DNA of 64,000 nucleotides from Lepidodermella squamata. Lineage: Eukaryota > Gastrotricha. Below are positions 34,457 through 45,645 of this stretch, piece by piece. The notes below the pieces were generated by a model. The model ran no database searches, was not told the DNA's origin, and saw nothing but the letters and a program-made list of their open reading frames with translations. How positions within the stretch are numbered: the first letter of the stretch is position 1; each line of letters begins with the position of its first letter. The DNA lies in assembly GCA_047495785.1 (NCBI GenBank), contig JBLDXI010000029.1, positions 3,534,001 through 3,598,000 on the forward strand. Direction: 5' to 3'. The translations under genes and the position numbers were made by a program.

Positions 34457-35837
34457 ATAATAATTGTTTGATAGATTAAAAAAAATAAGCGTGAAAAAGT
34501 AGCGTTCCTAGAAACCTAGCGGCGCGTTGTCGTGGTTTTGAGAGATCCAGTTATTTCAAGTTTAGTTCAAACGAGTTGAAAGAAGTTGAATCAGTCCATT
34601 AAGCTGTTCTTGTGGCTTTGAAATGGCTGTGATTATGCAACAGAGTGTGAGGATTAGCTGCCACTCAAGTCGTGCTGCGAGTCGTCTTGTTTTTTGTTAA
34701 ACTTTTCTATCAGATATTACGCCAATCAGACAAAATCAGCAATTCATTTCAATAACTATAAAAATGCCCGTCAATCTTTCATCTCTTTGATTTGCAGATT
34801 TTTCCTCAGGTCAATTGCTGATTAACTAAAAGACTCATCCGAATTGCCCTGATTTCTCATTTTAAGCTTTATCCCGGCCAGAAAATCTCTTGAAATTTAC
34901 CAGCATGATCAAATTAGGATATAAATCGTGTTTTTTAAGGAAACTGAAACTTCAGTTTTTCCCAATTTTGTTCCCGGCTGTGTTGCGTAATCATGAAGAA
35001 TCACGTCCTTGTTTTAAGATTTATTTTAATTCCGATACATGGATTGATTCTCATATAATTAGACCGATTTCATTCGTTCCAGTTGTCCTGAGTTATTGGA
35101 ATTATTAGCCGATTTTCGATAGTCGATAGGCCTGATCTAACATGAAACTGGCTGCCACTACTCTACGATTTCATTGCTCAACGCCTTGGCAATTTTACGG
35201 GTTTTTCACAACTTTTAATCATTCGATTTTGACTTTGAAAATCGCAACATCCCGAGGAGGGGCGGCGGGAGCTTCTGCCCGATTTTTTACCTTGTTCTGA
35301 TCTTAATAGGCCATTCTTATTAGATCGGTCTGTGATTGCTCAATGCCATTCATTCGATGAATTTAAAAAAGGAAAAGTCAGGTTAACCGCGAAAAAATTA
35401 ACGAAAATACATTTTTCATCCTAATTGTTTCAAATTTAAAATAATTTTTAAATAATTCCACGAATATTAGGCGAAGCGTGAGTTCTGAATTGAACACTGC
35501 ATGATCTTGAGAATGTTTGGCTGAATTTGCTGGTGATTAATTCAGAATTCTGGTAAATCTTGAAGGTGATTTTTTTTTTAACCGGTGATTTCAAATGAAA
35601 TTTGTTTGCGAAATCGGACGAGCTGGGCATTTTTGAAGTAAATTGAAATAATGAGATTCCAGGTTTTTTTATTCTGAGTTCGTTAACCCCAGGCAGGACT
35701 TAAAATCAGAGTAAAAAAACAAGGTCAACCAGTCAAATCAAAACCGCATATAAGAATAAAAACTTGGCGACGAACTTATGATTCATAGTGTTATTGTTTC
35801 ACAGCCTTCAGCGAGCGAAAATTGTAATGACACGTAA
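34457..35837. other. No recognisable gene
   Basis: AT-rich spacer without domain or clear repeat. Confidence 0.4.
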
Positions 35838-38088
35838 CACTGTTAATATAGTAACGCCTTCAAAAAGCCCTGGCGTTACTATTTTGTGACTTTTCCGTGA
35901 TTCACTGAAAATAGTAACGCCTGATGTTGCTACATATTTTAGTAACGCCTTGAGAACATTTTCAGTAAAATTAGTAACGCTTTCAATCTTCGAAGTAATT
36001 CGTAACGCGATACGCTTTTTGAATAGGACAAATTTTTGTATCTTTTAATTTAGTAACGCCTGAGAGTAAATCAGCAACGCGTTTCTGAATATTCGTAAAT
36101 GTATAACGCGTTACTCATTAATGAACAGTGCATTGTAAAACGAGTAGCGCATGCTCTGAAAATAAGTAACGCCTGCAGCCGATTTCTTGTCGTTTAAATA
36201 GTGACGCCTTGCGAACAAAATTACTCCGACAAAACTTGAATCAAAGATTAAACTACAAATGACAAAGGACAACTGCCGCCGATTACGCGCGGTAATGTCC
36301 AGCCAGGTAGGCGAAGTTACGCTCTCCAATCTGATATATAATGTGTCGTTCCGATTTTGCATTATAAAAAACTTTTACGCGCATGGTCTCTTATCTGATC
36401 GTTTAACTGCGAAACCCAAAATCATGTAGCAGAGCCTTAAAATTACTGTGCAATAGACAAAAATTTTCATTTTAAACGTCGTTTCTCGAAAAACAGACCC
36501 CGGGCCGTCCCATATTCGCGCTCGGAAACTATGACGATGACTGAAATCACTAGTAAATCAGTTATGACTTCTTATGACTTCTGCGTTGAGTCAACGTCAA
36601 ATAAGTAACGCCTTGTTTCGATGTGAATGTACAGTACACACAAAAAATAAGGTCCCCCCTGGTGAAGGTCATCGGAAAATGCAAAAATTTAGGGCCAACA
36701 TTTTTACCCGTAATGTTTTTGTAATATTTATATTTCTTATAATTAAATAAAAAATATTTAATATATTTAATATAATTTTAAAAATTAATTTTGCCGCAGT
36801 AGAAAATGTTGTTCCTAATTTTTCAGCACATTTTTTTCAAAATCGGTAACGGTTACATTATGATTTTATTCGTATTTGTTGTAGGCGGCTGTCCGCGGTA
36901 TCTTTTAAGACCAAAATATGCATAGCTTTCCATCTTTTTCTAAACGCTGAGTGTTACTTTGTGTCAAATCGCTCAAAAACATCATAAATTCGAGGCTTTT
37001 GTAGGCGTTATTTCAAAATCTAACATGGTAACGCCTCAATTTCTTTGCGCTAAATGAAAGAGCAAGACGAAAAACGCAAGTTACATGAAGAAAAGCGTGG
37101 CCTTACCATCGTCGTTTCAAAGCTTCTTCCCTTTGAATGAAACTTTCATAAATTCAACTTCTCCGCATTTCTAGATTTCCCGCCCGCAAAGCCCTCTTAA
37201 AGATGCAGTCTTTAGGTGTTTTAGTCACAACTAAGCTAGCTCAACAAGAATGTCAATAGATCACGCTCATATCTTTTATGGATATGAAATTGCAGAGCCA
37301 AATGTAGACACTTGCTCTGTGTTTAACCGCTCTTGGCCCCAAACAATTTCACAACGAGGATGGTAAGGCCACGCTTTTATTCATGTAACTTGCGTTTTTC
37401 GTCTTGCTCTTTCATTTAGCGCAAAGAAATTGAGGCGTTACCATGTTAGATTTTGAGATAACGCCTACAAAAGCCTCAAATTTATGATGTTTTTGAGCGA
37501 TTTGACACAAAGTAACACTCAGCGTTTAGAAAAAGATGGAAAGCTATGCATATTTTGGTCTTAAAAGATACCGCGGACAGCCGCCTACAACAAATACGAA
37601 TAAAATCATAATGTAACCGTTACCGATTTTGAAAAAAATGTGCTGAAAAATTAGGAACAACATTTTCTACTGCGGCAAAATTAATTTTTAAAATTATATT
37701 AAATATATTAAATATTTTTTATTTAATTATAAGAAATATAAATATTACAAAAACATTACGGGTAAAAATGTTGGCCCTAAATTTTTGCATTTTCCGATGA
37801 CCTTCAGCAGGGGGGACCTTATTTTTTGTGTGTACCGTAAATGCGTAACGCGTTACAGTTTTCTACAAAATTTTAATTCGTAGCGCCTTGAGTTGAATGA
37901 GTAACGCCATGGATTGGGGAGAAGTAACGCCTCGCCAAGAAACGAGTAACGCCTGGATATTTAAATAAACAACGCGTTGCTATTTTTCAAGCCCAGGCGT
38001 TACTATATTTTAAATAGGCTACGCGTTACCGTAACAAAGAAATAACGCGTTACGCATTTATTTTTTAGGCGTTATTTTATTAACAGTG
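35838..38088. mobile_element. Non-autonomous CACTG-ended element with GTAACGCC arrays
   Basis: It begins CACTGTTAATATAGTAACGCC and ends GGCGTTATTTTATTAACAGTG, with AA on both flanks, giving inverted ends and a 2-bp target duplication. The interior holds more than twenty copies of GTAACGCCTT / TAACGCGTTAC and no ORF. It is split by the nested foldback at 36632-37837, leaving about 1.04 kb of its own sequence. The 119-bp MITE at 41607 has the same kind of ends and motif. CACT termini with short target duplications fit the CACTA/EnSpm superfamily. Confidence 0.75.
36632..37837. mobile_element. Tc1/mariner-type foldback element, nested
   Basis: Arms 36632-37110 and 37359-37837 are reverse complements, 479 bp each, starting CAGTACACACAAAAAATAAG and ending with its inverse (one end base differs). 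TA flanks both sides. No coding capacity was found in the 248-bp centre. Its position inside the GTAACGCC element shows that it inserted later. Confidence 0.88.
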
Positions 38089-38175
38089 AATCCGTGTCCG
38101 TCTCTTTCTGCACGTTGGCATGCCAACTGTCTTAAGGCGTAGAAACGGTCTATTTTTAGCTTCTGCATTCACTTA

Positions 38176-38252
38176 CAGCCCTCGTTATAGCTTTCCCTTG
38201 TTTAAAGACCGGGTCTGGCTCCCGACCCAGTGCTTTTATCGAGGGAGCACTG
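38176..38252. mobile_element. Short diverged pogo-type MITE
   Basis: 77 bp between TA dinucleotides. The right end, TATCGAGGGAGCACTG, matches the 19059-19197 MITE; the left end, CAGCCCTCGTTATAGC, is a diverged partner. Non-coding. Confidence 0.65.
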
Positions 38253-38498
38253 TATTGCACCTTTAGATGAAAGTTCACTCATGTTGAAACGATGAGAAAC
38301 ACTGAAGGGACCTGGTAACAGCAAAACGAGATTTGTTCAAACGATGGCTTGTTCCACAGCTCAAAAAAGTTTGATATTCAAGTTTTCTAGCACTGAGTTA
38401 TGAATTAGTGTAGCAAGTCAATTTCGTGGATAATGATGCATTTTTTCCGCTGAAAGTCAGAGTCGAGGATCAGTAGAATGAATCTCCTGGGTGAAGAC

Positions 38499-40450
38499 AT
38501 TTATTTATTTATTTATTTATTTATTTATAAGCTTTAACGCCCAGAAGAGGGCAGCTTGACAAGAGGTAATTTGAAAGTGAAACATGCAATTGCAGGACAG
38601 TTTACAGATGAATAGGACATTGGCAAATGATAACAAAAATTACTTTTTACGAGTGCAGATAGTGTAGTAGTGATGTAACAACAATTTTTAGGCAACAACA
38701 ATTCTTGACAAGCTGGATAGCTTTATAAAAATATAAGATACATACAAGACAAAATCAAGGCTAATTTATATTCAATTTCAATTTGCCGGCATTATTGGAA
38801 TAACAATACTGATAAACAGCTTCACGACATTCCTGCGCTGATTCTGCTTGATGTGCTGCCGTCGGTAGCTGGTTCCACCAATCAGGCCCGCGGTAGCCTA
38901 AGCTGAGTGCACCGCGCTCTTTGCGTTCTGTTGGCTTGATCATTGGCTCAAAGTGACGAAAGCCGTACGCGCTGGCTTCGTTCAATTGGAATAGTGTTTG
39001 CAACATTGATGGCGCTTGTTGATGTAGACAGTTCCAGATGAATGTAGCAAGGTGGATCGCGTGTTTTTGATTCACGTCGACCCAACCTAGACGGCGTCTC
39101 AATGGTTCGGGATCAGCCAAGGGATGTGCACCGCAAATGACACGAATGGCCCGAGTTGATTACAATTTGGCTAGCGAACTCGGCGCTGCCTGACCCAGCG
39201 TGATGTCACCGTAATTCAAATGACTAAACACAAGCCCGTTGGCCATCATAATCGCCGTCTTTCTATCGACAAACTTGACGGCCAAGCGAAGGGCGTAGAG
39301 CCCTCTTCTCGCCTTGCTCTTGGCACTCCTTATTTGTTTTTTGAAGGTGAGTTTGTCGTCGATGATAAATCCGAGAGTTATCATTTCATTTGACGGTTGG
39401 ACAACCGCATCGCCGATAGTGATAGCGAAGTTTGGAGCCGAAGGAACGGCGCACTTGAGTATCATAAATTGAGACTTCTTACCATTGACAAGTGGAGAAT
39501 TGTTTGCCAACCACTTGCAGACCCGGTTCATTTGATTTTGTAGGACGGAGCGTAATTCATTGATATTACGGCTTGCAAAGTAGATCGTGATGTCGTCGGC
39601 GTATTGTTTTATTTTGCAATGCGTAACAACCGACGGTAGCTCGTTTACGTAAACAGTGAACATCAACGGGCCGAGAACGGATCCCTGCGGCACTCCATGA
39701 TGTATTGGTTCAAAGGATGAAAGTTCGCAATTGACCTTTGTAGCCTGTCTTCGATTGCCCAGATAACTCCGCAAAAGTCGAATCGCTGGTTCCGTCAGGC
39801 CTGCACTTCGGAACGATTCAAGAATACCCTCGTGATTGAGAGTATCGAAGGCTTTCGAAAGATCAATCGACATGGCTCCAACAATCTTGCCTTCGCACAT
39901 CGCTCTGCACCAATCCTCCGTGAATTCGGCTACACATGTGTCCGTTGAATGTTTTTCTCGAAACCCATGCTGAGCCGATGTAAAATATGTCGCAAGATGA
40001 ACCTTGAGCTGACCCGCTAGGCAGCGCTCGAATGTGCGAGCTACAGGGGATGTTATTGAAATAGGTCGGTAATTGCCAACGTCCACTCTGTTGCCAGATT
40101 TGTGCAGTGGGCTAACAATTGAGGCTTTCTAGTCATCGACAAAGACGCTCTCAGCAATCGCTAAATTGAACAGTTTGACAAGATAAGGCACGATTGTCGG
40201 CTTAGCCAGTTTCAAGATACTTTCTGGAATGCCATCAAAACCAGTTGTTGTTTTATGCGTTAACCTGTCGATAGCTGCTTCGACTTCTGTTGCAGAAATG
40301 GAGCGGAATTTGAAGGAAGACTTCGACCTGAAGCGTCGAGTGAAGTTCAGCCCAGCAGCCAATGCTTGAGCGGTCTTTGCGCCAGCTTGGACAAAAAACA
40401 GATTGAAGCAGTTAGCTTTCTCAGCGGCTTCCTCCTTTCCATAATTCTTG
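38499..40450 (-). pseudogene. Non-LTR retrotransposon, reverse transcriptase ORF with two stops
   Basis: The minus-strand frame from about 40450 shows a CR1/jockey-type reverse transcriptase: TTGFDGIPESILK, NYRPISITSPVARTFERC, AQHGFREKHSTDTC, SIDLSKAFDTLNHE, VPQGSVLGPLMF, catalytic QYADDITIYF and LGFIIDDKLTF, then the usual C-terminal region (WNQLPTAAH). In-frame stops at 40131-40129 (TAG, where Trp is expected) and about 39162-39160 (TAA) break it; otherwise the frame is continuous. No endonuclease domain is present, so the copy is 5'-truncated near 40450. The 3' end is the (TAAA)n tail at 38499-38530. It cannot move without help. Confidence 0.9.
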
Positions 40451-41606
40451 TGGCTAGGTTATTTGTAACGATCCCTTAAATCTCTAAAATCAGTAAAAAT
40501 CATGAATTTAGAGTCCTTAAACGTCATCAAGCTTTAATCGGCTGGATAGAAATTCGAACTTTTCATTCATAGAAAGTCTTGAAAATTCTGCGAGGGATAG
40601 GGCCAGTTAGCCTGAAAGCTGACCGCAAATGATTGACAAGTATTGCGAGCAGTGTCGAAGATGGACCTTTCGCTGAGAGGGGGATAGTGATAGTGATGCG
40701 GAAATATCAGAAAAGCAAGGAAAACCGCGCCGAAAATGTAGTTTTTGTCTCAAACCGGGTGATATTCAGTCTCTCGGGGAAAATGAACCAGTGGATGGAT
40801 TTTTGATTTTCGGTATGGTTGGCTAGCCAAAGTCATGCTCTACAAAACTGGTTACTCGCGTTAAAAAATCATTCTGCCGTATTGAATGGAAAGCGACCCC
40901 AAAACTTCAAAATGAGGCTTGAAATAGCAGTTTTTCTCTCAAACCAGGCGACATTTGGGCACACGAGAACATGTAACTAATGGGCGGATTTACAACTTCT
41001 TGCTACCGTTAGAGAGCCCTAAGCATGTTCTACAAATCTAGTTTTTCTGTTCGAAACACTATTGCCGTATCACAGGGAAAGCAAGTTTTTCTTTGTCGAT
41101 TTACAATTTCTTGGTATCGTTAGATGTTAGATAGCTAAGCGTGTGCTCTACAAGGCGCTTGAAATCCATTCAACCGCATCGCAAAGCAAGAGACCCAAAA
41201 TATTGTCAACGTGAGACAAGCCGCAAACCGGGTGAAACCGGGTCCCCCGTGGACTTAACACTCCCGGTGGATTTGTGATTTCTTGGAATCATTAGACAGC
41301 TCAAGACCTGCTCTACAGGATATGGTATGGTACAGGACATGCGGATTCTTGGTACTATTTTTTCATAATTTCAAATTTGGCTGCCTTTTCAAGCCAATTT
41401 CTTAGTTGCGAAGGTAAGGGTTAGGAATTAGGATTAGGGCTAGTTAAGGTTCAGGTTTCAGGTTAAGATTAATTTACCCCGTTTTCAACCATAGGCTACC
41501 GAAAGGAATTACAATTTTCGCGCTATTTTATTTCATTTTCTGCATTCAAAAAATCGATCAGTTCAAAACTTGGCGCGCGTGGGAAAACTCTCCGTCCAGT
41601 TGGTAG
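40451..41606. other. Non-coding; degenerate tandem repeat
   Basis: No gene. Between about 40730 and 41330 a unit of roughly 200 bp recurs three times in degenerate form (shared pieces: TTTCTCTCAAACC, GGATTT, CTCTACAAA, TGCCGTAT). Confidence 0.45.
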
Positions 41607-41725
41607 CACTGTGGCAAAAGTAACGCGTTCCACCCTAAGTAAAGCGTTACTTAAAAAATTAAAATTCTTTTGCTAAACTAGCGTTACTATTAATTTCTCT
41701 AGTAACGCGTTACTTTTCCACAGTG
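41607..41725. mobile_element. 119-bp CACTG-ended MITE
   Basis: Starts CACTGTGGCAAAAGTAACGC and ends with the near-perfect inverse (CGCGTTACTTTTCCACAGTG), with AG on each flank as a 2-bp target duplication. It shares the GTAACGCG motif and CACTGT ends with the element at 35838-38088, so it is probably an internally deleted member of that family. Confidence 0.82.
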
Positions 41726-42683
41726 AGCAGAAGGAAGCTCACAATCATAAAAACTTTATCCGATTTGAATCAATTCTTAGACTGTCCCCAGCTGATGATT
41801 CAGCAATAATTCAAGTTCGATTCGCTCGCAAATAATATGATTTATAATTTAAAATGCTGTCTTGGAATGGCGATACAGCGTATTCGCACCTTACTTGGCG
41901 TACAAGCTCAGCTTGTTATAACCGAAGACAGAAATATGGGTGCTCAAAAAATTGTCTGAAATCAGCTGGGCCGATTTCGACAACTTTTTGCACAGTCTTA
42001 ACGGTGATAGATAAAGATAACGGTGATATCGGGTTTTAAAATCGTGTTTCAAATGGGCCTTCGAAAACCCCTAAAACTGATGTCGAATATTTTTCCTCCG
42101 GAAAAATTCTGCCGTGAGAGATAGCGGCACGCAATCTGAACGAGAAAGCAGGTTTGGCCGCTGGCCACGTCACCCGCAACCAGCTCTCCTGCCTCGTTAT
42201 AGTTAGGGCCCGGATCGTCGGTCCTGGTGCTGACCCACTCTTTGCCATGATCCTACGAAACGCCCTGAAAAACGACCTTGATTCTACCCTTAGTATTCCA
42301 TCGCAATCAAATCAGACCCATCGATGAGAAGCTTCTCTACCAGACCCGTTGTCTCTCTTATCTCCTGCCCACAGCTGCCGACAATTGAAATCACCACTGA
42401 CAACTTCCGGCCCGAACTAAACGCGCGCACTTGGATGATAATTTAGACTCTACTTCTGACTCTTCTTGTGCCGAATCATCCGGAAAATTGGGGTTTTCCA
42501 AACTTTCAAAACTCTCCACTTCGTTTGTATCGAACTCTTATGGCGAATTTTTCAAGGAATTTTTTACCGAAGTGGTTAGTTATGAATAAGGTTTATATCA
42601 TCTCTTCGAAATTAACCTGCTGGTCAACAAAAATGTCCACAATTTATTAAAATTGGAAGTGTCACAATGGAGAAAGATACATT
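41726..42683. other. No recognisable gene
   Basis: No domain or clear repeat. It lies on the 3' side of the Cys-loop receptor gene. Confidence 0.4.
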
Positions 42684-42813
42684 TACATCTGATGTACGTG
42701 TAGCAGAAAGATAAGAAATAAGCGAAGAGGCAATAACAGCCTAGAGAAGCTGAAAAGGATATTCCAACTCTTCGCGTCCTCAAAGGCGTCATCAAAAGGC
42801 CCGTCACCGAAAA
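42684..42813 (-). CDS. Possible last membrane segment (M4) of the Cys-loop receptor
   Basis: On the minus strand a short open frame reads DAFEDAKSWNILFSFSRLLL followed by a further hydrophobic run, ending at a stop. A tryptophan, then an arginine near the start of a hydrophobic helix close to the C-terminus, is the pattern of M4 in Cys-loop receptors. Strand and order fit the receptor exons at 43.17-43.90 kb, but the splice site linking them is not clear and the match rests on hydrophobicity only. Confidence 0.3.
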
Positions 42814-42955
42814 GCAGTTGCCGATGGGCTGGTTTATGCTTTTGGCTGTTTCCGCCCTTGAAAAACTCGAAAAGCATCATCTCCGCATTCGAAATATTCC
42901 TTCTGTGAAGAAGGAACAATCTGACTTTGTCATAAAGATCGACGTCATTTGACGC
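42814..42955 (-). pseudogene. Fragment of the NLR gene family
   Basis: About 140 bp are over 90 percent identical to the region after NB-ARC in the NLR copies (compare 4390-4530 and 55540-55680), encoding DLYDKVRLFLLHRRNISNAE and the following FEFFKGGNSQKHK. It stops abruptly on both sides. It is a stray fragment, placed between the putative M4 and M2-M3 exons of the receptor, and most likely arose by ectopic copying. Confidence 0.85.
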
Positions 42956-43172
42956 TCTTAGACGAGGCAATAGGCCCAGACATGGTAGACCAGGCAAGCT
43001 TGCAGTTAGGTTCAAGTAGAGAGCTTTTTTTAAACTCGACAACACTGTACTCAAAAGTGTTCACCAGAAAAATGACGAACCACAAATGACCCCCAACTTG
43101 TCTTCTTCCCCCCAACCACAGCACGAACTCCGCCAATCGCAGGGTGGAGGTCGTCGAAATTTGTCATGTTTG

Positions 43173-43497
43173 TTAATTTGTTAATAGCGATTTGTCATGA
43201 TGTACAAATAGATGACATCGCAAACGATGTGCCGTAGTGCCGCAAATGCCCGCCATATAAATGTCGAGAATTCGAATTTTCGATAAACTTAAATGACCAT
43301 ACTTGCCGTTTCTGGTTTGCTTATCGACAGCTATTGGCAGAATTATGAGGGAATAGAGTGTTAAGATGATGCCGCTGATGAATTTTATGACAACTATGTA
43401 GACCAGGTAGACAGTTTCCGAAGTGTGAGGAATTATTGAGAAAACAAGTGTTAGCAGGACTGAATTTCCCAATACGGCTGTGATTGCAAATGAAGCT
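43173..43497 (-). CDS. Cys-loop receptor exon, M2-M3
   Basis: The exon follows an acceptor (TTTTTTAG) at 43498 and continues the M1 exon in phase (PPELPDR then ASFAITAVLG). It encodes the pore-lining M2 helix (ASFAITAVLGNSVLLTLVFS), the M2-M3 loop (IIPHTSETV) and M3 (IVVIKFISGIILTLYSLIIL), matching nicotinic-type receptors in order and spacing. No Pro-Ala-Arg anion-channel signature precedes M2, so a cation channel is more likely, though this is weak. The frame runs to a stop at 43173; the true donor is probably earlier, in the intracellular loop. Confidence 0.75.
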
Positions 43498-43797
43498 CTA
43501 AAAAAGGAGAAAACAAGGAACATAAAAGAAACATAACGAAACCTCCTCTAACTTATGGCAGACTCATGGCATAATTTTTTCAAAATTTTTAAATAATTGG
43601 TAAATTTATTGAAAAATGATTAAATGTGAAACTTCAATTTAAATATTTGAATTTTGATTCGAAAATCAATTTTTTTTATTTCACTTGAAAATCGAGGAGT
43701 AATTTTTTTAAAGTTTGATATTCATCCGGATATTTGATATTTAATTGTTTAGGAATTTCGAATAAATTTGTAGAATTGTATTTCAACCTGTCCGGCA

Positions 43798-43902
43798 GTT
43801 CCGGAGGCATGGCCAGGCTGAAAACTTGAAGCAGATACGTAGCCATAGTTGGTATCAAAATATTAATGATGTAATACAAATATTTCCGCTTCAGACTTAT
43901 CG
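43798..43902 (-). CDS. Cys-loop receptor, start of membrane domain (M1), cut off from its ligand-binding domain
   Basis: Reading from the insertion point, the minus strand encodes ISLKRKYLYYIINILIP and the rest of M1, then PPELPDR and a donor (CAG/GTTGAA) at 43798/43797; a 300-nt intron leads to the M2-M3 exon. The LKRK-YYIIN motif is the usual junction between the ligand-binding domain and M1. Immediately upstream, the CACTA-like element at 43905-52282 interrupts the exon. With one TA copy kept, the frame joins the ligand-binding part ending QYTQLQF. Confidence 0.8.
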
Positions 43903-44535
43903 TACACTCTAAGATCTGACACGGTTTTCGCCTATATTAAAAACCTAGTCCGTAACCCGTGTCATTTTTCGCACGAGACCCGTTATGTAAGGTGAGACTA
44001 TCTGAACCGGGACGCCCGGCTTTCGACCCGGCTGTGGCGTATCGCCATACGTAACGGGTCTCGTGCGAAAAATGACACGGGTTTGCCCCGGCTTTGGCCA
44101 GGCCCGGTTTACGCCCGGTTAATGAAACCCAGCTCCATACTTTCCCGCGGCTTAAACTCGCCGAACTGACAAAAAACAAACAATTTTTCTGCCAATAAAT
44201 TCAATTTATTGGGATTTTCGAAAGTTGCAGATGTGAAATGATAATAATATGGATAATATGAGTATAAGAAGAGTATAAGAAGAAATGAAAAAAATGAGTA
44301 GAATAAGACATAGTTATCTAAGAAATCACATATAATCACATATTGAGGGGCACTTTTCGACATTAAGAAGACGATCATCGAATCACCGGTATATAGATTT
44401 CAACGACGCGACAATTTCAGGAAAATAACAAACAAAACAAACAAAAATCAAGATATAATTTGCTCGCGAATAATAATATGTTTGCGCATTATCACACGAT
44501 AATAAGACATCAGCCACACATTAAACAGCAATTAG

Positions 44536-44740
44536 CTACGCTGGCTCTGGTTTTGTTCAAAGAAGTGCAACAGCAGTGCACTGTGTTCATGATCATGATC
44601 ATGATCACGACATGAACGACTTGTGCAAGAAGGAGACGAAGAAGTGAGCTCAGCTCTTTTTCTTCGTCTCCTTCTTGCACAAGTCGTTCATCTCGTGAGC
44701 ACTACGGCACTTCTTTGAACAAAACCAGAAGCAGCATAGC
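44536..44740. repeat. Inverted repeat at the end of the zinc-binding gene
   Basis: About 90 bases coding for the C-terminus of the gene at 44650-45641 recur inverted directly downstream (ATGAACGACTTGTGCAAG against CTTGCACAAGTCGTTCAT, and the GTTTTGTTCAAAGAAGTGC block), with a CATGATCATGATCATGATCA run inserted. A transcript through it would fold into a long hairpin. Confidence 0.85.
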
Positions 44741-45641
44741 TTGGACGGGCACTGCTTCCAACCCTTACCGTTGGCTTTGATTGGGTCTTCAGCTCCCTTA
44801 ATCCACGCTCGCAGGCAGAACCGGCATGTGTAACGATCGATAATCACTGGGGCCAACGGCAGCTCGTTAGGCAGCAGGGTTTCCTCATCACTGACGTCTT
44901 CAACATTGACCTATGTGAACGAGATGAAAAATAAATTAACCTCATTTTTAATGATATTTTTAACCAAAATAAACTACAGATTTTCAGGGAATTAAAAATT
45001 ACTTGCAAAAATAAAAAAACTTACTCGACTAGCCGAGGGAGTTTGAGCAGCATCAGCAGCAGCGGCCAGCACAGCTCGCTTCTTACTTGCACGTGAAGCG
45101 GTGGAATCTAGCGCCTGGAGCCACCCCTGAAAAATGAAAATAGGGACATTAATTTAATGTCAGCTTCATTTTACGAATTCATACATAAGGCTTTCGGGCT
45201 CTCATATTCCACTTTGGCCATTTCGGAAAGGCAAGGTACAAATTTTTATAGACTTGATGAATCTCCGAAGACCGTTTTCCAATTTGCTCCTTGGTCGCTT
45301 TTGGTGGGAGCTCAGCCACATTATCTCTGTTGAACGGAAATGGCAAAATATTAATTCAGATGGCTAGAGGAAATCGTTTATGCTTAATGCCCGCCCCGCT
45401 TATATATATTCCGCCTTTATAAATATTCAGGGAATATGCAATGAACTAACCTGACTTTAGAGCGCATTAGCATCCTAAGTACCATCAGTTCACTCGCGTC
45501 TTGTTCCGCTGTCAAATTTTCGAAAATTTGACAGCGGGAAGTCGTCGAACATTTCCTATATGGTGACATTGAAATATTAAGAAACGAATTATAATTAAAT
45601 ATGCGTTTAAATTTTTCTCGGACCTTTCTGAAACTCGCCAT
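44650..45641 (-). CDS. CACTA-borne Cys/His-rich zinc-binding protein, four exons
   Basis: Exons 45641-45451, 45326-45185, 45126-45025 and 44910-44650 join in phase through consensus introns of about 58-125 nt and give 231 residues. The N-terminal part is basic. The middle has two short helical segments (ENLTAEQDASELMVLRML; KEQIGKRSSEIHQVYKNLYL) and an alanine-rich linker. The C-terminus has a Cys/His cluster (YTCRFCLRAW, then WKQCPSKLCCFWFCSKKC and H-x5-C) resembling MYND or PHD-type zinc binding, with a lysine-rich tail. It overlaps the stop of the transposase gene, so it is either a second gene of the element or an alternative 3' end. I recognise no family; DNA or protein binding that helps transposition is a guess. 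Confidence 0.55.
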
Positions 45642-45645
45642 TGGG

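Noticed and set aside
43937-44179. Open frame at the left end of the CACTA element
   Set aside because: It lies in GC-rich subterminal repeat sequence with no domain; the inverted end explains its composition.
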